Origin: Planctomycetota bacterium
GTDB taxonomy: Bacteria > Planctomycetota > Phycisphaerae > Tepidisphaerales > Tepidisphaeraceae
Direction of reading: 5' to 3'
NCBI GenBank assembly: GCA_029777755.1
Contig: JAKORQ010000138.1
Span: 1-5,311, forward strand
DNA length: 5,311 nt
Made by a program: the position numbers and the translations under genes. Positions 1 to 4,813 of this stretch are shown here, in pieces. Each line of letters begins with the position of its first letter. The stretch's first letter is position 1. The notes beneath the pieces are model-generated. The model was given only the letters and a program-made list of their open reading frames with translations. It had not been told where the DNA came from and ran no database searches.

Positions 1-1
1 A

Positions 2-658
2 CAGGACGTCTACCGCATCTATGAGATGGGCAGCGAGCGCGTGTATGCGCTCAATGGCGTGAGCATCGAGTTCGAGGAGGGCAGCTTCTGGGCTCTCATG
101 GGACCATCCGGTTCGGGCAAGAGCACCATGCTTAACCTGCTGGGATGCTTGGATCGACCCACCAGCGGAAAGTACCTGCTGGAGGGGCATGACATCAGCG
201 CCCAGAGTGATGACCAGCTTTCCGACTTTCGCCTGCGCCGGCTGGGGTTCGTGTGCCAGAGCTTTCACCTGATCCCGCAGTTGACGGTGCGCGAGAACAT
301 AGAGCTGCCGCTGTTTTACCTGGGCTGGGAGGCGGATCGCAGTGCAGAGCGGGCCAAGGAGCTGGCTAAGAAAGTAGGACTTGAGCATCGACTCAATCAT
401 CGACCCACTGAACTGTCCGGCGGCCAGCAGCAGCGTGTGGCTATCGCCCGTGCTCTGGCGAATGACCCGGCCATCATCCTGGCCGACGAGCCGACGGGTA
501 ACCTCGACTCCGCCACCGGCGACCAGATCATGGAACTGCTGTCCGAACTGAGCACCCAGGGCAAGACAATCATCATGGTGACGCACGAGCCGGACATCGC
601 GGCGTATGCCCAGCGGCGTCTGCACATGAGAGACGGGAAGATCGAACGAATCGAGTAG
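2..658 (+). CDS. ABC transporter ATP-binding protein, MacB/LolD type (5' partial)
   Basis: This is the nucleotide-binding subunit that powers the adjacent permease by ATP hydrolysis at the cytoplasmic face of the inner membrane. The visible part is nearly complete: Walker A GPSGSGKST (about nt 101-127), Q-loop CQSFHL, signature LSGGQQQR (from nt 413), Walker B IILADEPTGNLDS (from nt 473) and the switch histidine in VTHEPD (about nt 584). An ATG at 26 is in frame, but the frame is open back to base 2 and the residues before it (QDVYRIYE) match the first strand of the LolD/MacB ATPase fold, so the true start lies before the window. About 218 residues are visible against a usual 220-240. Positions MGSERVYALNGVS and PTSGKYLLEG are typical of the MacB/LolD/FtsE-like branch. 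The substrate cannot be told from sequence: macrolide or peptide efflux, or lipoprotein handling, are the known roles of relatives. The family call is firm, the substrate unknown. Confidence 0.95.
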   Translation, partial: QDVYRIYEMGSERVYALNGVSIEFEEGSFWALMGPSGSGKSTMLNLLGCLDRPTSGKYLLEGHDISAQSDDQLSDFRLRRLGFVCQSFHLIPQLTVRENIELPLFYLGWEADRSAERAKELAKKVGLEHRLNHRPTELSGGQQQRVAIARALANDPAIILADEPTGNLDSATGDQIMELLSELSTQGKTIIMVTHEPDIAAYAQRRLHMRDGKIERIE

Positions 659-665
659 TAGCCGT

Positions 666-1931
666 ATGCACCAGATCAGGTTATTCCGACATATTCGCCT
701 CGGCATCAAGACGCTACTGCTGCACAAGATGCGCTCACTACTGACGATGCTTGGCGTGGTCTTCGGCGTTGGCTCGGTGATCGCGATGCTCTCCGTCGGC
801 GAGGGCGCCAGCAAGCAGGCCCTCGACCAGATCCGCAAACTCGGCTCCACCAACATCATCATCGATGGCATCAAGCCCATGGAAGAGGAGTTGCAGGCAC
901 AGCGCTCGCGTCTGAGCATCTACGGCCTGCTTTATGATGATGTCGACCGGATCAGCGGCTTTCCTCAGGTGGAGCGTGTGGTGCCTGCCAAGATCCTTCG
1001 CCGGGAAGGGCGGCTGAACGCCAGGGCGATGGACCTGCGCCTGGTGGGTACGACCGCCGCGTGGTTCGACCTGGTGCAGCGCCCGGTGCTTGCCGGCCGG
1101 GTGCTGATGGAGAAAGACGAGGTCGACAAGAATTCCGTCGTGGTGCTCACGGAGGCTGGTGCGCGCAAACTGCTGGCGACGCGCGAGGCGATCGGGCAGT
1201 CGGTCAATATCGGCGGCCAGCCCTTCGAGGTCGTTGGCATAGTGCGCAGTGAAGGCGGCGGTTCTGGCGCCGACTTCCAGACTCCCGACGAGGCGGTGGA
1301 CGCCTATGTTCCGCTTACGGTGGCCCGCGAGCGCTTTGGCGACATGAACTTCAAGCGCACCAGTGGCGGCCAGGAGCGGGAAATGGTCCAGCTCCACAAG
1401 ATGATCGTGCAGGTGCGCGATGTGAAGGACGTGGAACCGACCGCGGCGGCCATCGAGCGGTCCATGGACATCTTCCACAAGAAGAAGGACTACCGTATGA
1501 GCGTGCCCCTGACGCTTTTGCGGCAGGCGGAAAACCAGCAGCGCATCTGGAACTGGACTCTGGGCTCCATCGCCGGCATCTCACTGCTGGTCGGCGGCAT
1601 CGGCATCATGAACATCATGCTGGCGTCGGTGACGGAGCGTATCCGCGAGATCGGCATCCGCCGCGCGATCGGCGCCAAGAAGCGACAGATCGTCGGCCAG
1701 TTTCTCATAGAGACGATCGTGCTATCGGCGGCCGGCGGGATTATCGGTACAGCCACCGGTCCGGGAATCGCATTTCTCATCCGCCAGCTTTCCGGCATTC
1801 CAACGATCGTGCCGCTTTACAGCATCATCCTGTCGGTGGGGATCAGCGTCAGCATCGGAGTGATCTTCGGCCTCTACCCCGCGATCAGGGCGGCCAACCT
1901 CGACCCGATCGTCGCTTTGCGTCACGAGTGA
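666..1931 (+). CDS. ABC transporter permease, MacB/FtsX family
   Basis: This is the membrane partner of the upstream ATPase, 421 residues. The order is typical of MacB-type permeases: a short cytoplasmic lead, a first membrane segment at about residues 24-45 after the family motif KMRSLLTMLGVVFGV, a large extracytoplasmic domain (about 47-290, MacB_PCD type), then three membrane segments at about 297-320, 343-372 and 382-405 forming the FtsX domain. The conserved stretch GGIGIMNIMLASVTERIREI (310-329) followed by GIRRAIGAKKRQI is diagnostic, and the C-terminus YPAIRAANLDPIVALRHE is also family-typical. It starts 7 bp after the ATPase stop with almost no Shine-Dalgarno sequence, which suggests translational coupling. 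E. coli MacB carries ATPase and permease in one chain; here they are separate, as in most bacteria. These systems usually work with a periplasmic adaptor that, if present, lies upstream of the window. Relatives act as mechanotransmission devices in drug, peptide or lipoprotein export. The substrate here is unknown. Confidence 0.95.
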   Translation: MHQIRLFRHIRLGIKTLLLHKMRSLLTMLGVVFGVGSVIAMLSVGEGASKQALDQIRKLGSTNIIIDGIKPMEEELQAQRSRLSIYGLLYDDVDRISGFPQVERVVPAKILRREGRLNARAMDLRLVGTTAAWFDLVQRPVLAGRVLMEKDEVDKNSVVVLTEAGARKLLATREAIGQSVNIGGQPFEVVGIVRSEGGGSGADFQTPDEAVDAYVPLTVARERFGDMNFKRTSGGQEREMVQLHKMIVQVRDVKDVEPTAAAIERSMDIFHKKKDYRMSVPLTLLRQAENQQRIWNWTLGSIAGISLLVGGIGIMNIMLASVTERIREIGIRRAIGAKKRQIVGQFLIETIVLSAAGGIIGTATGPGIAFLIRQLSGIPTIVPLYSIILSVGISVSIGVIFGLYPAIRAANLDPIVALRHE

Positions 1932-1934
1932 CGC
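1919..1934. repeat. Perfect 16-bp palindrome across the permease stop codon
   Basis: GCGTCAC-GA-GTGACGC is a perfect inverted repeat of 7-bp arms around a 2-bp centre. The permease stop codon TGA (1929-1931) lies in the right arm. As RNA it would fold to a 6-bp stem with a CGAG tetraloop. No T-tract follows, so it is not a standard intrinsic terminator. It could be a processing or protective stem at the mRNA 3' end, a protein-binding site, or chance. No other terminator for the ABC operon is visible before the tRNA. Confidence 0.6.
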
Positions 1935-2053
1935 TGAGGGTAGCAAAGGTAGGGGGGTGTCGTCGGCCACTTTACCACGAGACTCGCGGAGCGTCTGGTG
2001 CATCTCATTGCACGAGGAACCGGCACAAGCCATGCCAAGACGCTAAACCGTGA

Positions 2054-2072
2054 GCGTAACATGTGTTAACGC
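2054..2072. repeat. Small imperfect inverted repeat upstream of the tRNA promoter
   Basis: GCGTAAC (2054-2060) and GTTAACGC (2065-2072) pair over seven base pairs with one bulged A and an ATGT loop. It ends 25 bp before the tRNA -35 element. The rest of the 1932-2097 stretch contains no convincing gene, only short inverted repeats such as GTGCA (1998-2002) with TGCAC (2009-2013) and a direct repeat TGAGCGT (2051 and 2084). It could be an upstream control site of the tRNA gene, but chance is a real alternative at this length. Confidence 0.25.
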
Positions 2073-2097
2073 AAAGCGGCTATTGAGCGTGGAGGTG

Positions 2098-2125
2098 TTG
2101 ACAGATTCCGCAGTCGTTCTAAAAT
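2098..2125 (+). promoter_or_regulatory. Sigma-70-type promoter of the tRNA-Ile gene
   Basis: A perfect -35 hexamer TTGACA (2098-2103) is followed after 16 bp by TAAAAT (2120-2125), five of six matches to the -10 consensus. The expected start is near 2132, about 27 nt before the mature tRNA 5' end, which leaves a short leader for RNase P to remove. The bases between -10 and the start (GCCCTCGCC) are GC-rich, a discriminator type known from stable-RNA promoters under stringent control. Assignment to the tRNA is by position; regulation is inferred. Confidence 0.8.
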
Positions 2126-2158
2126 GCCCTCGCCACTTGAGGGAAATATCCCTCCAGC

Positions 2159-2232
2159 GGGCTCGTAGCTCAGTTGGTTAGAGCGCGTCCCTGATAAGGA
2201 CGAGGTCACAAGTTCGAATCTTGTCGGGCCCA
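2159..2232 (+). tRNA. tRNA-Ile (GAU anticodon)
   Basis: A full cloverleaf can be drawn by hand. The acceptor stem pairs GGGCTCG (2159-2165) with CGGGCCC (2225-2231) with one G-U pair, and A2232 is the discriminator. The D stem is GCTC/GAGC (2168-2171, 2181-2184) with the G18-G19 pair in the loop. The anticodon stem is CGTCC/GGACG (2186-2190, 2198-2202) around loop CTGATAA, giving anticodon GAT at 2193-2195. The T stem is ACAAG/CTTGT (2208-2212, 2220-2224) with loop TTCGAAT. The sequence closely resembles bacterial tRNA-Ile, reading AUC and AUU codons. No CCA is encoded (TTT follows), so a CCA-adding enzyme must finish the 3' end. In many bacteria this tRNA sits in the rRNA spacer; here it stands alone with its own promoter and terminator. 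Confidence 0.98.
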
Positions 2233-2255
2233 TTTACTGGAAAAGCATGTGATAT

Positions 2256-2274
2256 ACCAGCTTAGCCTGGTTTT
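2256..2274 (+). repeat. Weak hairpin with short T-run after the tRNA
   Basis: ACCAG (2256-2260) pairs with CTGGT (2267-2271) around a 6-nt loop, followed by a T-run (2271-2274). The stem is only 5 bp and the run short, so it is at best a minor first pause or a processing stem ahead of the stronger terminator that follows within 10 bp. Confidence 0.3.
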
Positions 2275-2276
2275 AA

Positions 2277-2308
2277 GGACCCCGGTCGTTCGGGGTTTCT
2301 TTGTTTTT
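2277..2308 (+). terminator. Intrinsic terminator of the tRNA-Ile unit
   Basis: ACCCCG (2279-2284) pairs with CGGGGT (2291-2296) around a 6-nt loop, with extra G-U closure at the base, and the stem runs straight into TTTCTTTGTTTTT (2296-2308). A GC-rich stem plus U-rich tail on the plus strand is a textbook Rho-independent terminator. It lies 47 nt after the tRNA 3' end. On the minus strand the hairpin is not followed by a good T-run, so it should not serve the convergent gene well. Confidence 0.85.
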
Positions 2309-2322
2309 GGTCCGCGGCCTAC

Positions 2323-2366
2323 ACAAGCGACACTATTTGCGGGCGAGCCGCTGTAGTGGTGCTTGT
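2323..2366. repeat. 44-nt imperfect hairpin between tRNA terminator and unknown gene
   Basis: Three nested paired blocks line up: ACAAGC (2323-2328) with GCTTGT (2361-2366), CACTA (2331-2335) with TAGTG (2354-2358), and GCGG (2339-2342) with CCGC (2348-2351) around a GCGAG loop. Small internal loops separate the blocks, one of which allows a G-U pair. In total about 15-16 pairs form. It ends 13 bp from the stop codon of the minus-strand gene at 2380, so in that gene's transcript it would form a 3' UTR stem-loop. No T-run follows on either strand. Likely a 3' end stabiliser, Rho-associated structure or small-RNA remnant; the role is not determined. Confidence 0.6.
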
Positions 2367-2379
2367 TTGCCGCTGACCA

Positions 2380-3129
2380 TCAAGTTCCGTCGGTGGTTTC
2401 CCGTTGCTCAGAGGTGGGCCAGTAGCCGATGCAACGCAGCACCATGTAGGTGATCAGGCCCAGCATGGGCAGGCAGACCACTAGCGTGAGCTGGGCGTTC
2501 ATTGCGTCCATCTGGATGGCGATGATGGTCGCCAGCACCAGTGCGAGCAGGGCGGCGATCATGAGGTACGGCTTGCGGGAGGCAGGTGGCAGGACGACCG
2601 GCTCGGTGGCCGACGCGCCTTCCGGCAGCCAGCCGGAGCCCTTAAGCCGGTCAACCACTACCTGTGGGGCCGCCAGTGTGCAGGTGACGCGTACCACCGG
2701 CGAATCGGAGAGAAACTCAAGCTGGGTGGAGAATGGAATCGCCCTAACGCGATGGACATCCTCACGCAACAGTACCGCCACCTCGCAATCGAGATCCGGC
2801 GGTTCAGGCCAGCCCTTATCCTCCTTGATCAGCAGTGGCAATTCCGTGTAGCGCACCGTGAGCAGCGGCTTTGCGCAAAAGGCGAGATTCCTCTCCGATG
2901 GCTGGCCGGGGTACTGCAGCGGTTCGGGGCGTGCCCGCCTCATTTTCAACAGGAAAAGGGCATCCGGTGAGAGGATGGCGTTGCCGTGCCATACTTCATC
3001 CCCAATGGCAAAGCCGTCGCCAAGCACAAATACCTGGGAGACAACCGAGTGTCGCGAAAGCAGCATGCGCCGCTTGCATGCCTCAATCAGCGAGGCCAGT
3101 TGTACCTGTTGAGAGGTAACCTGAATCAT
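2380..3129 (-). CDS. Unknown protein with soluble N-terminal part and two C-terminal membrane segments
   Basis: I do not recognise this family. From the ATG at 3129 it is 249 residues. About the first 180 residues look soluble and strand-rich, with the stretch VSQVFVLGDGFAIGDEVWHG near residue 30-49 and a proline-rich section (RARPEPLQYPGQPSE) near 65-79. Two hydrophobic segments follow, about residues 188-205 (YLMIAALLALVLATIIAI) and 213-233 (QLTLVVCLPMLGLITYMVL), with a short polar tail ending ETTDGT. No signal peptide is visible, so the N-terminal part is probably cytoplasmic and both termini on the same side, a tail-anchored hairpin layout. The start is uncertain. The longest frame begins at TTG 3144, only 4 nt after GGAGG (3149-3153). 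ATG 3132 and ATG 3129 are alternatives, and GGAG (3136-3139) is 6 nt from ATG 3129, which I chose. Codon use and GC look like the neighbours'. It is transcribed alone, divergent from rpe and convergent with the tRNA. Confidence 0.8.
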   Translation of the reverse strand: MIQVTSQQVQLASLIEACKRRMLLSRHSVVSQVFVLGDGFAIGDEVWHGNAILSPDALFLLKMRRARPEPLQYPGQPSERNLAFCAKPLLTVRYTELPLLIKEDKGWPEPPDLDCEVAVLLREDVHRVRAIPFSTQLEFLSDSPVVRVTCTLAAPQVVVDRLKGSGWLPEGASATEPVVLPPASRKPYLMIAALLALVLATIIAIQMDAMNAQLTLVVCLPMLGLITYMVLRCIGYWPTSEQRETTDGT

Positions 3130-3163
3130 CATCGACTCCGGCAAAACCCCTCCGACGCAGCAT

Positions 3164-3191
3164 AGCTTAAGGGATTAACCGCCGATGGCAA
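3164..3191 (-). promoter_or_regulatory. Candidate promoter of the unknown minus-strand gene
   Basis: On the minus strand TTGCCA (3186-3191) is followed after 16 bp by TAAGCT (3164-3169). The -35 matches consensus at five of six bases, the -10 only at three. Transcription would begin near 3157, just before the GGAGGGG at 3147-3153. Position is sensible but the -10 is weak, so this is a tentative call. Confidence 0.3.
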
Positions 3192-3233
3192 CTATAACTT
3201 TCGTGATATCGCATACGTGGGACCTGGCCACTG

Positions 3234-3246
3234 TTGACGATGTCAA
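3234..3246. promoter_or_regulatory. Operator-like inverted repeat upstream of rpe
   Basis: TTGAC-GAT-GTCAA is a perfect inverted repeat with 5-bp arms and a 3-bp centre, 30 bp before the preferred rpe start. It resembles small operator half-sites such as the FNR/CRP class (TTGAT-N4-ATCAA), but the spacer is one base short and the arms differ. A possible -10 (TAGAAT, 3263-3268) lies downstream, 23 bp past TTGACG, too far for a normal pair. Could be chance. Confidence 0.25.
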
Positions 3247-3276
3247 ATGACGCCTCGCGGTGTAGAATTCGCCAGC

Positions 3277-3996
3277 ATGAAGTTTGACCCATTCCAGCAC
3301 ACCGCGCCACTGATTGCGCCATCGATTCTTTCGGCAGATTTCGGGATCCTCGCTGCTGAGATCAACGAGGTCATGGGAGCCGGGGCTGACCTCATTCATC
3401 TGGACGTCATGGATGGGCATTTCGTACCGAATATCAGCTTTGGTCCCCCGGTGATCCAGTCGGTGCGCAAGGCTACTTCCGCCTATCTCGATGCCCACCT
3501 GATGGTCACCGACCCGGTGAAGTACGGCACAGTGCTGGTGAGGGAATGCGGCGTTCAGCTCATCAATTTCCACGCCGAGGTGGTGGAGGATCCCATAAAG
3601 GTCGCACGCGACTTCAAGGCTATGGGGGTTCATGTGGGCATCACCATCAACCCGCCAACGCCGGTCGAGAAGATTTTTCCCGTGCTGGACGAAGTTGACA
3701 TGGTGCTTGTCATGAGCGTGATGCCTGGCTTCGGCGGCCAGAAGTTCATGCCGGAAGTGCTGGACAAGGTGACTGCAATCAAGAAGCGCATGCGCCCCGA
3801 TCAGCGCGTTGAGATCGATGGGGGAATCGACCCGCACACCATCGTGCGGGCGTACGAGGCCGGCGCTGACTGGTTCGTGGTGGGCAGCGCGCTGTTTGGG
3901 AAGCTCGACAGGGCCAGGGCGATCGAGGAACTGCGGGCGCAGATCGCGAAAGTAAAGTGGCGTCAGGTGGATGGCCAGGCGATTGAGCAGGCCTGA
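3277..3996 (+). CDS. rpe: Ribulose-phosphate 3-epimerase
   Basis: This cytoplasmic TIM-barrel enzyme interconverts D-ribulose 5-phosphate and D-xylulose 5-phosphate in the pentose phosphate (and Calvin) pathway. From ATG 3277 it is 239 residues, close to the usual 220-240. Visible motifs: LIAPSILSADF (12-22), HLDVMDGHFVPN (41-52) with metal ligands His41 and Asp43, LDAHLMV with His74, VMSVMPGFGGQKF (145-157) on the phosphate loop, and EIDGGI with Asp181, the catalytic acid. Asp43 and Asp181 are the expected acid/base pair. The middle loop has Met where E. coli has Asn (SVNPGFGGQ), a position that varies in the family. An upstream in-frame ATG at 3247 would add ten residues (MTPRGVEFAS) not expected in the family. 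Neither start has a good Shine-Dalgarno sequence; a -10-like TAGAAT 8 nt before ATG 3277 would fit a nearly leaderless mRNA. It converges with mntP, 3 bp away, without a visible terminator. Confidence 0.96.
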   Translation: MKFDPFQHTAPLIAPSILSADFGILAAEINEVMGAGADLIHLDVMDGHFVPNISFGPPVIQSVRKATSAYLDAHLMVTDPVKYGTVLVRECGVQLINFHAEVVEDPIKVARDFKAMGVHVGITINPPTPVEKIFPVLDEVDMVLVMSVMPGFGGQKFMPEVLDKVTAIKKRMRPDQRVEIDGGIDPHTIVRAYEAGADWFVVGSALFGKLDRARAIEELRAQIAKVKWRQVDGQAIEQA

Positions 3997-3999
3997 TCG

Positions 4000-4611
4000 C
4001 TACGCTTGCCAGGTAACCAGGAACGAGCCGGCGACGACTATCAGTATGATCGCTCCTCCGATCTCGGCGATGCGGCCGAATGAGGTCCCCAGCCGCTGGC
4101 CTATGTTCACGCCGATCAGCGCCATCAGGCTGGCGACCAGGCCGATGATGGTCGCGTCGTAGAGCAGGTGCGGGAAGTTGAACGCGCTTGCAGCTCGCAG
4201 GCTCAGGGAAAATCCAACCACCAGTGCATCGAGGCTGGTGGCAAGCGAAAGAATGATCAGCGACATCCCCCGGGTGGGATCGCGCCTGACGTACGCCATC
4301 ACCCGTTCGCCGCCGGCCTCGATCTTCTCACTTGACTTCCCTGGATTGGATTCAACTGCCTCTACGAGCATCTTGATCCCCAGCCCGGCAACCAGCGCGG
4401 CGGCAACGTACTTGCCATAGCTGTTCAGCTGAGATGCCAGCGGTTGGCCGAAAAGATAGCCGATGCAGGGCATGAGAAACTGAGAAAGCCCCATGTGCCA
4501 GGCGAGGCGGAACTTCTGGTGCGGCCCGTTCCATTTCACCCCAACCGCGGCCGCGACGCTCATGGCGTCCATTCCCAATCCAACTCCAGTTATCAAAGCC
4601 TCAATCGGCAC
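4000..4611 (-). CDS. mntP: Manganese efflux pump, MntP family
   Basis: MntP proteins (formerly DUF204) export Mn2+ across the inner membrane and protect from manganese excess. The 203-residue product has six predicted membrane segments (about 3-23, 38-58, 65-83, 117-138, 152-172, 183-200) arranged as two three-helix repeats. Each repeat carries the family's acidic motif: GLGMDAMSVA with Asp15 and ATSLDALVVG with Asp128, matching the GMSMDAFA and ATSLDAMAVG motifs of E. coli MntP. The end RIAEIGGAIIL matches the E. coli KAEILGGLVLI. A polar loop of about 30 residues joins the halves. The frame extends to TTG 4647, but I place the start at GTG 4611: GGGAG (4617-4621) sits 5 nt before it, the N-terminus then matches E. 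coli in length, and the likely promoter lies between. I see no yybP-ykoY manganese riboswitch: the leader would be only about 20 nt. Metal choice is inferred from the family. Confidence 0.9.
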   Translation of the reverse strand: MPIEALITGVGLGMDAMSVAAAVGVKWNGPHQKFRLAWHMGLSQFLMPCIGYLFGQPLASQLNSYGKYVAAALVAGLGIKMLVEAVESNPGKSSEKIEAGGERVMAYVRRDPTRGMSLIILSLATSLDALVVGFSLSLRAASAFNFPHLLYDATIIGLVASLMALIGVNIGQRLGTSFGRIAEIGGAIILIVVAGSFLVTWQA

Positions 4612-4637
4612 ATCAGCTCCCGCCGAAAAAGTGCGAT

Positions 4638-4666
4638 AGATTAGCAATGGAAAAATACGTTGGCAA
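4638..4666 (-). promoter_or_regulatory. Candidate promoter of mntP
   Basis: On the minus strand TTGCCA (4661-4666) is followed after exactly 17 bp by TAATCT (4638-4643). The -35 is a five-of-six match, the -10 three of six. The expected start near 4631 leaves about 20 nt before the GTG start, room for the GGGAG ribosome site but for no riboswitch. It overlaps the TTG at 4647, an argument against that start. Confidence 0.45.
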
Positions 4667-4672
4667 AGCCGG

Positions 4673-4717
4673 CTGGAGCGTGTGAAAGACTACTGGAGGG
4701 GGCTGACAATGCTGGAG
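4673..4717 (+). repeat. Three phased CTGGAG direct repeats between mntP and gatB
   Basis: CTGGAG occurs at 4673-4678, 4693-4698 and 4712-4717, spaced 20 and 19 bp, close to two helical turns, so all copies would face the same side of the DNA. The outer two share the longer GCTGGAGC. The array lies just upstream of both divergent candidate promoters (mntP -35 at 4661-4666, gatB -10 at 4749). This is compatible with a regulator binding site, but no regulator can be named and a hexamer repeated by chance is possible. Confidence 0.35.
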
Positions 4718-4726
4718 CTACGCGCG

Positions 4727-4754
4727 TTTTCGTGAAGGCAGTTTGCAGTATACT
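4727..4754 (+). promoter_or_regulatory. Candidate promoter of gatB
   Basis: TATACT (4749-4754) is a five-of-six match to the -10 consensus. A weak -35 (TTTTCG, 4727-4732) lies 16 bp upstream. Transcription would begin near 4761, giving a leader of about 53 nt before the gatB TTG start. The -10 is good and the -35 poor, so an activator or another sigma contact may be needed. Confidence 0.45.
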
Positions 4755-4800
4755 CTCGGCTAAATTGGCACGGCTGACAGCGTCGGCGGCGCGATACAAC

Positions 4801-4806
4801 GAGGAG
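4801..4806 (+). promoter_or_regulatory. Shine-Dalgarno sequence deciding the gatB TTG start
   Basis: GAGGAG lies 7 nt before TTG 4814, an ideal spacing. No ATG or GTG occurs in frame between it and the conserved GLEIHVQL, so the TTG is the only start that keeps the N-terminus. Confidence 0.85.
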
Positions 4807-4813
4807 TACGATT

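Noticed and set aside
26..28. ATG 26 as the start of the ATPase
   Set aside because: The frame is open upstream and encodes residues expected of the first strand of the domain; no ribosome site precedes this ATG.
738..1478. 246-codon open frame on the minus strand opposite the ABC permease
   Set aside because: It lies wholly opposite a strongly conserved permease gene, has a low-complexity His/Arg/Asp-rich product and no family resemblance: a shadow of GC-rich codon use.
2159..2308. tRNA gene as an integration (att) site for a mobile element
   Set aside because: I found no direct repeat of the tRNA 3' end in the window, and no integrase or phage-like gene lies beside it.
3175..3837. 220-codon open frame on the minus strand opposite rpe
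   Set aside because: It is antisense to the conserved catalytic core of Rpe, with no ribosome site or family motifs.
4612..4647. Upstream TTG start for mntP adding 12 residues
   Set aside because: It has no ribosome site, overlaps the likely promoter, and makes the N-terminus longer than in E. coli MntP, whereas GTG 4611 has GGGAG at 5-nt spacing.
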